A DNA stretch of 64,000 bases from assembly GCF_034351645.1 (NCBI RefSeq), contig NZ_CP133782.1:3911001-3975000 (forward strand), written 5' to 3'. This DNA comes from Pseudomonas sp. DC1.2 (GTDB taxonomy: Bacteria; Pseudomonadota; Gammaproteobacteria; Pseudomonadales; Pseudomonadaceae). Of this stretch, positions 8,865-17,591 are shown one piece after another. Below the pieces are notes generated by a model. It did no database searches, was not told the origin of the DNA, and saw only the letters and a list, made by a program, of their open reading frames with translations. A program made the translations under genes and the position numbers. Each line of letters starts with the position of its first letter. Position 1 is the stretch's first letter.

Positions 8865-10682
8865 CTATAGTTGCTGCAAATGCCCGTAGAGTTTGGCGTA
8901 TAAACCACCCTCGGCAATCAATTGCTGGTGGTCTCCATCCTCGGCAATTTGGCCGCCATCGAACACCAGGACGCGGTCGGCCTGCTTCACGGCGGATAAA
9001 CGGTGGGCAATGACCAGGGTCGTCCGGCCATTTAAAAAACGCGCCAGTGCCCGGTGCAGGCTGTATTCGGTGGCAGCATCCAGGGCCGAAGTGGCTTCGT
9101 CGAGGATCACCACTTTGGGATCGGACAGAACCATTCGAGCAATGGCCAAGCGCTGTCGCTGACCGCCGGACAACCGAACACCGGAGCGTCCGACAATGCT
9201 GTCGAGGCCCTGCGGCAGGGCTTTGACGGTAGCGTCGAGTTGCGCAATTTCCAGCGCGCGCCAGCATGCTTCATCGCTGCGCGTGCGGCCCATGCTCAGA
9301 TTGGCCCGTACCGTATCGTTGAACAGCGCCGGATGCTGAAGAACCACCGCGACATTTTCACGAACGGTTTCCAGGCCAATCTCCTGCTGGCTCGCCCCAC
9401 CAAAACGGATCGTCCCCGCTTGCGGTGTGTACAGGCCCAACAACAACTGCACCAACGTGCTTTTACCGCCGCCGCTAGCGCCGACGATCGCAACTTTTTC
9501 ACCGGGGGCGATGGACAGATTCAATTGATCGAGCACCGGTTCGTCGCCGTAGCCGAACCGTAAACCCTGAACCTCGATGCCCACGGTTTCTCGCCCCTTG
9601 AACGGATCGATACCCCCGGGGTATTGCGGCTCATCGGCCCGAGCCAGCAACTCGTTGATACGCGACAGCGCACCGCTCGCCGCGTAGTAGGCGTACTGCA
9701 GATTGAGCAGTTGTTCTACCGGCCCGATCATGAACCACAGGTAGCTGAACACCGCGAGCATCTGGCCGATGGACAAGTCGGAGAACAGCACGGTGAGCAT
9801 GGCCGCCGCACGAAATATATCGATGCCGAACTGGAACAACAGCCCGCTGGCCCGGTTTGAAGCATCGGTTTTCCACTGAGAGTTCACCGCGTAATCCCGG
9901 ACTTCACGGGCTCGCAGGCCCAGACGCCCGAGAAAAAAGCCCTGACGGTTGCCGGCGCGTACTTCCTGTATCGAGTCCAGGGTCTCGGTCAACGCCTGGG
10001 TGAAACGCGCGGTACTGTCGTTCTCGAGTTTCTTCAGGTGTTTGACCCGCTTGCCCAACTGTACCGTCGCGTAGATCACCAACGGGTTGAACAGCAGGAT
10101 CAGCAGCGCGAGCTTCCAGTGCATCCACATCAAAATGCTCGCGGTGCCGACCAGCGTCAACATGGCCACGAGGAAGCGACTGAGGGTTTCGCCGACGAAT
10201 TTATCGAGGGTATCCAGATCAGTGACCAAGTGGGTGGTTACGGTGCCACTGCCCAGGCTTTCGTATTCGGCCAGGGATATACGCTTGAGTCGCTCGATCA
10301 GCCGCACCCGAATCCGGTACACCAGGTCTTTGGCCAGCGCAGCAAACAGTTTTGCCTGCACCACGTTGAACAAGAGTGCCCCGCAACGCAGCACAAAGGT
10401 CACCAGCAGCATCAGGCCGATGTAACCCGCAGCTTTCTGCCAACCATCGGGCAGCGCGTGGTTCATGATCTTCAGCGCGTTGTCACCGTGGCCGAGCAGC
10501 ACCTCATCGACCAGCAAGGGCAGCAGCAACGGGATCGGCACGCTGCACAGGGTCGCGAGTACCGCCACGCCGTTGGCAATCCACAAGGATTTTTTGTGAT
10601 GTAAAGCCAGGCGGCGGATTTCTGCCCAGCTCAACCGATCAATGCCCTTCGCAGTAGTGACGTCATCGGGCAAATCATGCAC
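8865..10682 (-). CDS. ABC transporter, fused permease and ATPase (exporter type)
   Basis: A 605-residue half-transporter. Residues about 20-310 form a six-helix type 1 exporter domain and about 345-605 a nucleotide-binding domain. Walker A is GASGGGKST, the signature is LSGGQRQRLAIARM, Walker B is VVILDEATSALD and the switch is IAHRLS; all are intact. The GTG start at 10682 overlaps the last 8 nt of the DsbA-like gene and has GGAG 9 nt upstream; the in-frame ATG at 10727 lies deep inside that gene. The overlap implies translational coupling. The substrate is unknown; lipids, peptides and drugs are all found in this family. Confidence 0.87.
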   Translation of the reverse strand: MHDLPDDVTTAKGIDRLSWAEIRRLALHHKKSLWIANGVAVLATLCSVPIPLLLPLLVDEVLLGHGDNALKIMNHALPDGWQKAAGYIGLMLLVTFVLRCGALLFNVVQAKLFAALAKDLVYRIRVRLIERLKRISLAEYESLGSGTVTTHLVTDLDTLDKFVGETLSRFLVAMLTLVGTASILMWMHWKLALLILLFNPLVIYATVQLGKRVKHLKKLENDSTARFTQALTETLDSIQEVRAGNRQGFFLGRLGLRAREVRDYAVNSQWKTDASNRASGLLFQFGIDIFRAAAMLTVLFSDLSIGQMLAVFSYLWFMIGPVEQLLNLQYAYYAASGALSRINELLARADEPQYPGGIDPFKGRETVGIEVQGLRFGYGDEPVLDQLNLSIAPGEKVAIVGASGGGKSTLVQLLLGLYTPQAGTIRFGGASQQEIGLETVRENVAVVLQHPALFNDTVRANLSMGRTRSDEACWRALEIAQLDATVKALPQGLDSIVGRSGVRLSGGQRQRLAIARMVLSDPKVVILDEATSALDAATEYSLHRALARFLNGRTTLVIAHRLSAVKQADRVLVFDGGQIAEDGDHQQLIAEGGLYAKLYGHLQQL

Positions 10683-11310
10683 AGGCAGCACGCTCCAGCC
10701 AGCGGCCGAGTAGCGGTGACAGTTCACTCAACGGCTGATAACCATTGGTCAGCAGCGCCAGTTGGCCATCACGTTCGGCCAGCAGCGTTGGGAAGCCGGC
10801 AATGCCCAAGTCCTGGACCCACGTGAAATCGGCAGCGGTCGCTGCGTGCTGGTCAGCCCGGTCGAAAGCCGCTGCGAACTCAATACGCGGCAACCCAGCC
10901 TGCTCCGCCAGCTCCACCAGGACACTGGCGTGAGTGACGTCGCGGCCTTCAACATAAAAAGCATGTTGAATCAGCCCGAGCAGTTTCCACGCGCAATCCG
11001 GTGCCAGGCTGCGTGCGGTGACCAGCGCCCGGCAGGCGGGCTCGGTGTCGTAGACAAAACCGTCGGGCAACGCACCCTCAAGCTTGAAAGGCTGGCCGGT
11101 GGCTTCAGTGACGGCCGCCCAATGCTCAAGGATGTAACGCCGAGTGGTCGGCTCCAGCGCAGCGCCACTGCCCGTGCGCAAGCCGCCCACCACCAGATGC
11201 AACTCCACACCCGCCGCCTGCGCCTGCGCGATCAGCGCTTCGGCCACCGGCGCAAAACCCCAGCACCAGGAACACATCGGGTCCATTACATAGAGCAGGC
11301 GGGCAGACAT
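10675..11310 (-). CDS. DsbA-family thioredoxin-fold protein
   Basis: A 211-residue predicted cytoplasmic protein with a thioredoxin-fold CSWC motif at residues 13-16 just after the first strand. It has the helical insertion of the DsbA/FrnE/HCCA-isomerase group and the cis-proline loop GIAGFPTLL near 175. No signal peptide is visible, so periplasmic disulphide formation is unlikely. It is the middle gene of a tight operon, 3 nt after trhO and overlapping the ABC exporter by 8 nt. Its redox partner is unknown. Confidence 0.82.
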   Translation of the reverse strand: MSARLLYVMDPMCSWCWGFAPVAEALIAQAQAAGVELHLVVGGLRTGSGAALEPTTRRYILEHWAAVTEATGQPFKLEGALPDGFVYDTEPACRALVTARSLAPDCAWKLLGLIQHAFYVEGRDVTHASVLVELAEQAGLPRIEFAAAFDRADQHAATAADFTWVQDLGIAGFPTLLAERDGQLALLTNGYQPLSELSPLLGRWLERAACA

Positions 11311-11313
11311 GGT

Positions 11314-12255
11314 TCAAGCCTCGGAGGGTGATTGCTTGTAGTTGTAACCAATTGGGTGAGGCAGGTTGCGCGCCTTCGCCAGCTCGATCTGCTTCTGCCG
11401 GTCGATGGCACTGCGGCGAGTTTTCTCGCTCAGCTTATCCCAGCAATGCGGGCAACTGATGCCCGCCACGTAGTGCTCGGATGCACGGTCTTCAACACTG
11501 ACCGGTGTGCGGCAAGCATGACATTGATCGTAGTCGCCTTCGCTGAGGTCGTGGCGCACGGTCACGCGATTGTCGAATACAAAGCAGTCGCCCTGCCATT
11601 TTGTCTCTGCCTGAGGTACCTCTTCGAGGTACTTCAGAATCCCGCCCTTGAGGTGATAAACCTCGTCGAAGCCCTGGCTGAGCATGTAGCTCGAAGCCTT
11701 CTCGCAACGAATGCCACCGGTGCAGAACATCGCGACTTTCTTATGCACGGCCGGGTCGAAATGGGCTTTGATGTAATCGGGGAACTCGCGAAAACTGGTG
11801 GTTTTGGGATCGATGGCGCCTTCGAAGGTGCCAATCGAAACTTCGTAGTCATTACGGGTATCGATCAGCAGCACTTGCGGGTCGCTGATCAACGCGTTCC
11901 AGTTTTCCGGGTCGACGTAAGTGCCAACCTTTTTGTTCGGGTCCACGCCTTCAACGCCGAGGGTGACGATTTCTTTCTTGAGTTTGACCTTGGTGCGGTA
12001 GAACGGCTGGTCAACGCAGTACGACTCTTTGTGGTCGATGTCGTCCATGCGCGGATCGTTCTTGAGCCAGGCCATCAGCCCGTCAATGCCTTCACGGCTG
12101 CCGGACACGGTGCCGTTGATGCCTTCTTCGGCAATCAGCAGGGTGCCTTTGACGCCGTTATCGACCATTGCTTGCAGCAGCGGTTCGCGCAGGGCGACGT
12201 AATCTTCGAGAGTGACGAACTTGTAAAGTGCCGCCACGACAATCTGTTGTGTCAT
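11314..12255 (-). CDS. trhO: tRNA uridine-34 hydroxylase (rhodanese family)
   Basis: A 313-residue protein of the TrhO/YceA family, which hydroxylates tRNA uridine-34 to 5-hydroxyuridine using oxygen. It has an N-terminal UPF0176 domain, a rhodanese domain with active-site cysteine at 178 in [13 protein letters not shown], and a C-terminal CHAC...CPHC four-cysteine motif that may bind metal. It is the first gene of the operon with the DsbA-like gene and the exporter. Length and motifs are normal. Confidence 0.9.
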   Translation of the reverse strand: MTQQIVVAALYKFVTLEDYVALREPLLQAMVDNGVKGTLLIAEEGINGTVSGSREGIDGLMAWLKNDPRMDDIDHKESYCVDQPFYRTKVKLKKEIVTLGVEGVDPNKKVGTYVDPENWNALISDPQVLLIDTRNDYEVSIGTFEGAIDPKTTSFREFPDYIKAHFDPAVHKKVAMFCTGGIRCEKASSYMLSQGFDEVYHLKGGILKYLEEVPQAETKWQGDCFVFDNRVTVRHDLSEGDYDQCHACRTPVSVEDRASEHYVAGISCPHCWDKLSEKTRRSAIDRQKQIELAKARNLPHPIGYNYKQSPSEA

Positions 12256-12302
12256 GGGTGTTTCTCCAGGTGGCTACCCTCGTAAAGGGTGAACCGGATG
12301 CG

Positions 12303-12332
12303 AAAAAAAACGCGCCGGGTGAGCGGCGCGTT
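12303..12332 (-). terminator. Intrinsic terminator downstream of bolA
   Basis: Arms AACGCGCC (12309-12316) and GGCGCGTT (12325-12332) form an 8-bp GC-rich stem with an 8-nt loop. On the minus strand the stem is followed by a run of T. It should end the DUF2059-bolA transcript before trhO begins. Confidence 0.8.
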
Positions 12333-12357
12333 GCGGATTCTAGCAAAAAACCGCTGT

Positions 12358-12657
12358 TCAGTGCTTGCTGCCGCCAGCACAGGTCGGCGAGGCCGGGGCT
12401 GCGTCGATCTGTGCCCACTCTTCAGGCGTGTAGGTATGCAGCGCCAACGCGTGGAATTCACCCATCAGTTCGCCCAGGGTGCCGTACACCTTCTGGTGAC
12501 GCTTGACGCGATTGAGGCCCTCAAACTGCTGGCTGACCACCACCGCCTTGAAGTGAGTTTGCAACCCACGGCTGTGCATATGGCTTTCATCCTGCACTTG
12601 AAGGTGTTGGGGCTGCAACAGCCCCAAAGTCGATTCGATGCGTTGTTGCAGGGTCAT
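12358..12657 (-). CDS. bolA: BolA family protein
   Basis: A 99-residue BolA/IbaG-fold protein with the conserved invariant-histidine region (DESHMHS near 23-29, then FKAVVVS) and the RHQKVYGTLGE motif of the DNA-binding-like helix. BolA proteins pair with monothiol glutaredoxins in iron-sulphur handling and act as stress and morphology regulators. It lies 12 nt after the DUF2059 gene and opposite fumC, the same set as around P. aeruginosa bolA. The C-terminus ends TCAGGSKH. Confidence 0.88.
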   Translation of the reverse strand: MTLQQRIESTLGLLQPQHLQVQDESHMHSRGLQTHFKAVVVSQQFEGLNRVKRHQKVYGTLGELMGEFHALALHTYTPEEWAQIDAAPASPTCAGGSKH

Positions 12658-12669
12658 ACCGAACTCCGC

Positions 12670-13194
12670 TTAAGGCTTTTTCTTGACGGGCGCCGCGGCG
12701 CCTTTAGGCTCCAGCTCGGCGGTCATGTCAGCCAGCAGCTTGTTGACCACAGGCACCGCGCTTTCAAGCTTGTCTTGAGTCATCTTTGCCGATTGCTGAG
12801 TCAGCTGAGGCATTTTCTCCAGGACTTTCTTACCCAGTGGCGACTGGTAGAAAGCAACCAGGTCCTTGAGTTCGGATTCGCTGAAGTTGGTGGTATAGAG
12901 CTTGACCATGTCCGGCTTCAGCTTATTCCAGCCAATAGCCTGGTCCAGAGCTGCGTTGGCCTTGGCCTGGTAGGTTTCCAGCAGGGCTTTTTTCGATTCA
13001 GGGGCTTTGGTCTGTTCAAAACGCTGAGCGAACATTTGCTGCACTTGCATGTACACCGGAGTGCCCAATTTGTCAGCGTGCGCCAAGGTCAGGAACGCTT
13101 CGGCACTGGCGTTGTGGCTGGCGGTATCAGCAAAAACCTGGCCGCTGGCGCAAACCAGTGCAACCGCGGTACAGATGGCACGAAGACGAGTCAT
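12670..13194 (-). CDS. Periplasmic DUF2059 protein
   Basis: A 174-residue protein with a signal peptide (basic N-terminus MTRLR, hydrophobic core, cleavage after VFA at about 22) and a helical DUF2059 domain containing FSESELKDLVAFYQSPLGKKVLEKMP. The tail is lysine- and alanine-rich. The function is unknown. It is cotranscribed with bolA. An AAAGGA Shine-Dalgarno lies directly before the ATG. Confidence 0.85.
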   Translation of the reverse strand: MTRLRAICTAVALVCASGQVFADTASHNASAEAFLTLAHADKLGTPVYMQVQQMFAQRFEQTKAPESKKALLETYQAKANAALDQAIGWNKLKPDMVKLYTTNFSESELKDLVAFYQSPLGKKVLEKMPQLTQQSAKMTQDKLESAVPVVNKLLADMTAELEPKGAAAPVKKKP

Positions 13195-13398
13195 CGAGTT
13201 TCCTTTTCTAGCAGGCGAGGTAAGACCCCAAGGGCGACCATTCTGCGCCTAAAAAACGCCGTGGCTCAACCCCTCCACCCTGCGGGGCTTGATTTAGAAG
13301 GGCTGGCGCAGAACTCTGTGGCCAAAAAGCAGACTGATGGAACCACAACCGCCTATCACGGCCTAAACTGCGCAATCAGACCTTAAGGAGTGTGACCG

Positions 13399-14793
13399 AT
13401 GAGCCGTATCGAAACCGACAGCCTTGGCGAGGTTGAAGTCCCGGATGACGCTTACTGGGGCGCTCAGACCCAACGCTCGCTGATCAACTTCGCCATCGGT
13501 CAGGAGCGCATGCCCTTGGCGGTGCTGCACGCTCTGGCGCTAATCAAGAAAGCCGCGGCCCGGGTCAACGATCGTAACGGTGACCTGCCCGCCGATATCG
13601 CCCGGCTGATCGAGCAGGCGGCCGATGAAGTGCTCGACGGTAGCCATGACGATCAATTCCCGCTGGTGGTCTGGCAGACCGGCAGCGGCACCCAAAGCAA
13701 CATGAACGTCAACGAAGTGATCGCCGGTCGCGCCAACGAGCTGGCCGGCAATCCGCGCGGTGGCAAGATACCGGTCCATCCCAACGATCACGTCAACCGC
13801 TCGCAAAGTTCCAACGACTGCTTTCCCACCGCCATGCACATCGCAGCGGTTCAGGCCGTGCAGCAACAGTTACTGCCTGCGATCAGCGAACTGTCGGGCG
13901 GGCTGGCCGAGCTGGCGGCGCGCCACATGAAACTGGTCAAGACCGGGCGCACCCACATGATGGACGCCACACCGATCACCTTCGGTCAGGAGTTGTCGGC
14001 GTTTATAGCGCAACTCGACTACGCCGAGCGGGCCATCCGGAGCGCGATGCCGGCCGTCTGTGAATTGGCACAGGGCGGCACCGCCGTTGGCACGGGTTTG
14101 AATTCGCCTCACGGTTTTGGTGAAGCAATCGCCGCCGAATTGGCCGCCCTCTCGGGCCTGCCTTTCGTCACCGCGCCGAACAAGTTTGCCGCACTGGCGG
14201 GGCATGAACCGTTGACAACCCTGTCGGGCGCGCTGAAAACCCTGGCCGTGACCCTGATGAAAATTGCCAACGACCTGCGCTTGCTGGGTTCCGGGCCACG
14301 TGCCGGTTTCGCGGAAGTAAAACTGCCCGCCAACGAGCCCGGCAGTTCGATCATGCCGGGCAAGGTTAACCCGACCCAGTGTGAAGCCCTGTCGATGCTC
14401 GCCTGCCAAGTCATGGGCAACGACGTCACCCTCGGATTTGCGGCGAGTCAGGGACACCTGCAACTGAACGTGTTCAAACCAGTGATCATCCACAACCTGC
14501 TGCAATCCATCCGTCTGCTGGCCGATGGTTGCTCCAACTTCCAGCAGCATTGCGTGGCAGGGTTAGAACCAGATGCCGCGAAAATGGCGGAACATCTGGA
14601 ACGTGGGTTGATGCTGGTGACGGCGTTGAACCCGCACATTGGTTACGACAAATCCGCAGAGATAGCCAAGAAGGCTTACGCCGAAGGGCTGACGCTGCGC
14701 GAAGCGGCGTTGCAGTTGGGCTACCTGACGGATGAACAGTTCGATGCCTGGGTGCGGCCGGAAAATATGCTGGAGGCCGGCGTCAAGGGCTGA
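13399..14793 (+). CDS. fumC: Fumarate hydratase, class II
   Basis: A 464-residue oxygen-stable fumarase that interconverts fumarate and malate in the TCA cycle. The superfamily signature [11 protein letters not shown] is near 317-327, [13 protein letters not shown] near 96 and the catalytic [13 protein letters not shown] region near 185. AAGGAG is 8 nt before the ATG. It is divergent from DUF2059-bolA. In other pseudomonads the fumC copy in this setting is the iron-independent enzyme induced when iron is scarce, but I see no clear Fur box in the 200-nt gap. Length is normal. Confidence 0.93.
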   Translation: MSRIETDSLGEVEVPDDAYWGAQTQRSLINFAIGQERMPLAVLHALALIKKAAARVNDRNGDLPADIARLIEQAADEVLDGSHDDQFPLVVWQTGSGTQSNMNVNEVIAGRANELAGNPRGGKIPVHPNDHVNRSQSSNDCFPTAMHIAAVQAVQQQLLPAISELSGGLAELAARHMKLVKTGRTHMMDATPITFGQELSAFIAQLDYAERAIRSAMPAVCELAQGGTAVGTGLNSPHGFGEAIAAELAALSGLPFVTAPNKFAALAGHEPLTTLSGALKTLAVTLMKIANDLRLLGSGPRAGFAEVKLPANEPGSSIMPGKVNPTQCEALSMLACQVMGNDVTLGFAASQGHLQLNVFKPVIIHNLLQSIRLLADGCSNFQQHCVAGLEPDAAKMAEHLERGLMLVTALNPHIGYDKSAEIAKKAYAEGLTLREAALQLGYLTDEQFDAWVRPENMLEAGVKG

Positions 14794-14805
14794 GCACCCT
14801 GCGCT

Positions 14806-14835
14806 GATCGCTCCCACGCGCTAGTGGGAGCGATC
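14806..14835. repeat. REP-like palindrome, probable bidirectional terminator
   Basis: Arms GATCGCTCCCAC (14806-14817) and GTGGGAGCGATC (14824-14835) match perfectly over 12 bp with a 6-nt loop. It sits between the convergent fumC and EamA genes. The GATCG-TCCCAC...GTGGGA-CGATC form is a common intergenic palindrome in P. fluorescens-group genomes. Confidence 0.75.
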
Positions 14836-14839
14836 ATCC

Positions 14840-15793
14840 TCACGCCATGCGCATCCGGCGCGCCCTGAGTCCGGCTATTAATGAGGGTCCCAACGCTACC
14901 AGCGCCGAACCCAGCACCACCAGCACCGCCCCGCCATAACCCAACGCATTGATCTGCTCGGCATGCACGTACTCTGGCCACAACCACGCGGCCAGTGCCA
15001 CGGCGACAAAGGTCACCAACGGCGTGACCGCCAAGGTCGCGCTGACCCGCGATGCCTCCCAGTGCGCCAGCGCCTCAGCAAAAGCGCCATAGGCAATCAG
15101 CGTGTTCAAGCAACACGCCAGCAGCAGCCAGCCTTGCAGCGGGCTTAGTTGCAGCGCTTCCAGCGGATGCACCCACGGCGTCAGCAGCAAGGCACAGAAC
15201 AGGTAAATCACCATCATGACCTGCAACGAATTCCACACTGTGAGCAATTGCTTCTGCCCCAGGGCATAGAAAGTCCAGACCGTGGACGCAGCTAATATCA
15301 TCAGCACCCCGGCGGTGTAATCGCTCAGCGAAGTGAGCAACTCGGCCAGGCGCTGATTGAAAAACAGCGCGAAGCCGATCAACAGCACCAACAGACCCAC
15401 CCCTTGCCCGATGCTGAAGCGTTCCTTGAACACGAATAGGCTGGCAATCAGCAACAGGATGGGGCCCATCTGTACCACCAGTTGCGCAGTGCCGGGACTG
15501 AGAAGGTTCAGGCCCATCAGGTACAGCACGTAATTTCCCACCAACCCCAGAACAGCCATTAACACCAGCCAGCCCCCTCTGGGGCCCAGCACTTTGCGAC
15601 TGGGAAGGCGCCGGGTCGTCGCCAGGTACAGAAACAGGCAACCGCCGGAGACCAGCAGACGAAACCAGGTCACCGTGACCGGGTCCATCACCAGCAGCAC
15701 TTGCTTGAGTTTGATCGGCAGGATTCCCCACAGCAGCGCGGTCAATAAGGCCAGGAAAAACCCATACACCCAGCGCCCCGATGAAATATGCAT
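14840..15793 (-). CDS. DMT/EamA-family transporter
   Basis: A 317-residue inner-membrane protein with about ten hydrophobic helices arranged as two EamA repeats (RarD/YdcZ-like), starting MHISSGRWVYGFFLALLTALL. The ATG at 15793 has GGGGGA about 5 nt upstream; an upstream ATG would add 30 polar residues before the first helix. The substrate is unknown; the family includes amino-acid, metabolite and drug exporters. It converges on fumC. Confidence 0.82.
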   Translation of the reverse strand: MHISSGRWVYGFFLALLTALLWGILPIKLKQVLLVMDPVTVTWFRLLVSGGCLFLYLATTRRLPSRKVLGPRGGWLVLMAVLGLVGNYVLYLMGLNLLSPGTAQLVVQMGPILLLIASLFVFKERFSIGQGVGLLVLLIGFALFFNQRLAELLTSLSDYTAGVLMILAASTVWTFYALGQKQLLTVWNSLQVMMVIYLFCALLLTPWVHPLEALQLSPLQGWLLLACCLNTLIAYGAFAEALAHWEASRVSATLAVTPLVTFVAVALAAWLWPEYVHAEQINALGYGGAVLVVLGSALVALGPSLIAGLRARRMRMA

Positions 15794-16002
15794 GCAATCC
15801 CCCAAGCCAATGACGCGAAACACCATTCTAGGCGCAGAGCCGCAAACGACGCAGGAACGGTTGTCGCCTGGCCGCAAATACAACGGTGCAGGTCGTACTG
15901 TTAAGGGAAGGTTGTGCCGTCGATCAGGAGAAAAGACGCTTAACCGAGTTCAGGCATAAGCTAATTCGGTAACCCCCCAGGAACTTCCCTCAGGAGATCG
16001 CC

Positions 16003-16197
16003 ATGTACGGCATGCGCGCCCAGGACAACGCCCCCGCCACGCACTTCCGCAGTGACCGGTTGTGCCGGGTAAATGGTCGTTTGTACTTCAACACTCGAGA
16101 AAACACTCTCGAAGGGCCGTTTGACAGCCCCGACGTAGCGCTGAGGGAAATTCAGGCGTACATCGAGCGGATGCAGACGTTGTGTATCAACCCATAA
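16003..16197 (+). CDS. Small DUF6316-like protein
   Basis: A 64-residue protein starting MYGMRAQDNAPATHFRSDR with a VNGRLYFNTRENTLEGPF core. Small Pseudomonas proteins of this form are, as far as I recall, grouped in DUF6316. AGGAG lies upstream (in TCAGGAGATCGCC). It has no signal peptide or membrane segment. The function is unknown. Confidence 0.65.
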   Translation: MYGMRAQDNAPATHFRSDRLCRVNGRLYFNTRENTLEGPFDSPDVALREIQAYIERMQTLCINP

Positions 16198-16210
16198 CTG
16201 CGGCGCCGGC

Positions 16211-16271
16211 ATCGCGAGCAAGTTCCGCCACCGGGACATTCCAACTGCGGGTGGTAGAGCGTGCTCGCGAT
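16211..16271. repeat. REPIN-like inverted pair
   Basis: ATCGCGAGCA (16211-16220) and its exact complement TGCTCGCGAT (16262-16271) are separated by 41 nt. This is the inverted-pair layout of Pseudomonas REP doublets. It sits between the small DUF6316-like gene and the thiolase 3' end. Confidence 0.6.
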
Positions 16272-16302
16272 AGCGCACGATCAGGCAACAAGACTGCCTG
16301 GC

Positions 16303-17487
16303 TTAAAGCACCGCCTCAAACAGCCCCGTAGCCCCCATCCCGCCGCCGACACACATAGTGACGATGCCATAGCGCACATGGCGCCGTTGCAGCTCTCGCA
16401 CCAGATGACCGACCTGCCGCGACCCGGTCATGCCAAAGGGATGGCCGATAGAAATCGAGCCACCGTTGACGTTGTACTTCGCGTTATCGATTTCCAATCG
16501 ATTACGGCTGTAGAGGCACTGTGAAGCAAAGGCTTCGTTCAGTTCCCACAGATCAATATCGGCCACTTGCAAGCCCTTGGCCTTGAGTAATTTGGGCACG
16601 GAGAACACCGGGCCGATGCCCATTTCATCCGGAGCACACCCGGCCACCGTGAAACCACGGAAGAACGCTTTGGGTTTTAATCCCAGCTCCAGCGCTTTAT
16701 CCAGGCTCATCACCAAGGTCATGGACGCGCCATCGGACAACTGCGAAGCGTTACCAGCGGTCACCGAACCGTCCTCGGCAAACACCGGTTTCAACGCAGC
16801 CAGACTTTGCAAAGTGGTGTCCGGCCGGTTGTAGTCGTCGCGATCGACAACCCCTTGAACTAATTGCACCTGGCCTGTGAGTTTGTCTTCAACCCGGTAC
16901 GTCACCGCCATGGGCACGATTTCATCATCAAACAGCCCGGCGGCTTGCGCGTGGGCAGTGCGCTGCTGACTTTGCAGCGCGTACACATCCTGCTCTTCGC
17001 GGCTGACATGGTAACGACACGCAACGATTTCCGCCGTCTGCCCCATAGGGAAGTAGATACCCGGCACGTTTTCCTTGAGCAACGGGTTGATCAGGTGGTC
17101 GGTGTTGACGCTTTTCATGGTCAGGCTGATGGACTCGACGCCGCCGGCGACAATGATGTCGCTGCAACCCGAGGCGATCTGGTTCGCAGCAATGGCAATG
17201 GCCTGCAAGCCCGAAGAGCAGAATCGGTTGAGGGTCATGCCCGCCGTGCCGATGCCCAGTTGCGAGAGCACCGCGACATTGCGCCCGATGTTGTAGCCCT
17301 GAGCACCTTCGTTGGAGCCGGCCCCGACGATGCAGTCCTCGACGCTGGCCGGGTCAATGTCGTTACGAGTAAGCAGCGCGTTCACGCAGTGGGCCGCCAT
17401 GTCGTCTGGACGGGTCTGGTTGAACTTACCGCGAAAGGATTTGGCCAGGCCGGTCCGCACGCTGTCGACGATCACCACTTCACGCAT
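16303..17487 (-). CDS. Acetyl-CoA C-acyltransferase (thiolase)
   Basis: A 394-residue thiolase. The acyl-accepting cysteine is in LNRFCSSGLQAIA near residue 90, the catalytic histidine in the GHPFG motif near 350 and the second cysteine in TMCVGGGMGA near 380; NEAFA is also present. It can run beta-ketothiolysis or acetoacetyl-CoA formation. The ATG at 17487 (MREVVIVDSVRTG) is preceded by GAGG; the longer frame start adds 17 unconserved residues. It lies upstream of no fad partner, only the pap gene 105 nt behind, so its pathway is uncertain. Confidence 0.87.
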   Translation of the reverse strand: MREVVIVDSVRTGLAKSFRGKFNQTRPDDMAAHCVNALLTRNDIDPASVEDCIVGAGSNEGAQGYNIGRNVAVLSQLGIGTAGMTLNRFCSSGLQAIAIAANQIASGCSDIIVAGGVESISLTMKSVNTDHLINPLLKENVPGIYFPMGQTAEIVACRYHVSREEQDVYALQSQQRTAHAQAAGLFDDEIVPMAVTYRVEDKLTGQVQLVQGVVDRDDYNRPDTTLQSLAALKPVFAEDGSVTAGNASQLSDGASMTLVMSLDKALELGLKPKAFFRGFTVAGCAPDEMGIGPVFSVPKLLKAKGLQVADIDLWELNEAFASQCLYSRNRLEIDNAKYNVNGGSISIGHPFGMTGSRQVGHLVRELQRRHVRYGIVTMCVGGGMGATGLFEAVL

Positions 17488-17591
17488 GGCATACCTCATT
17501 GTTGTTATCGGTTGAGAGTGGACCGAGCATAAGTCCACCCCTTACCGACCGCGACAATCATTCATCCCGCGTATGCGCAACCATGGCGTGG

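Noticed and set aside
12289..13386. Long plus-strand frame of 365 codons
   Set aside because: It runs antisense through bolA and the DUF2059 gene, both with clear family features and ribosome sites; the product has no domain and is a GC-rich shadow frame.
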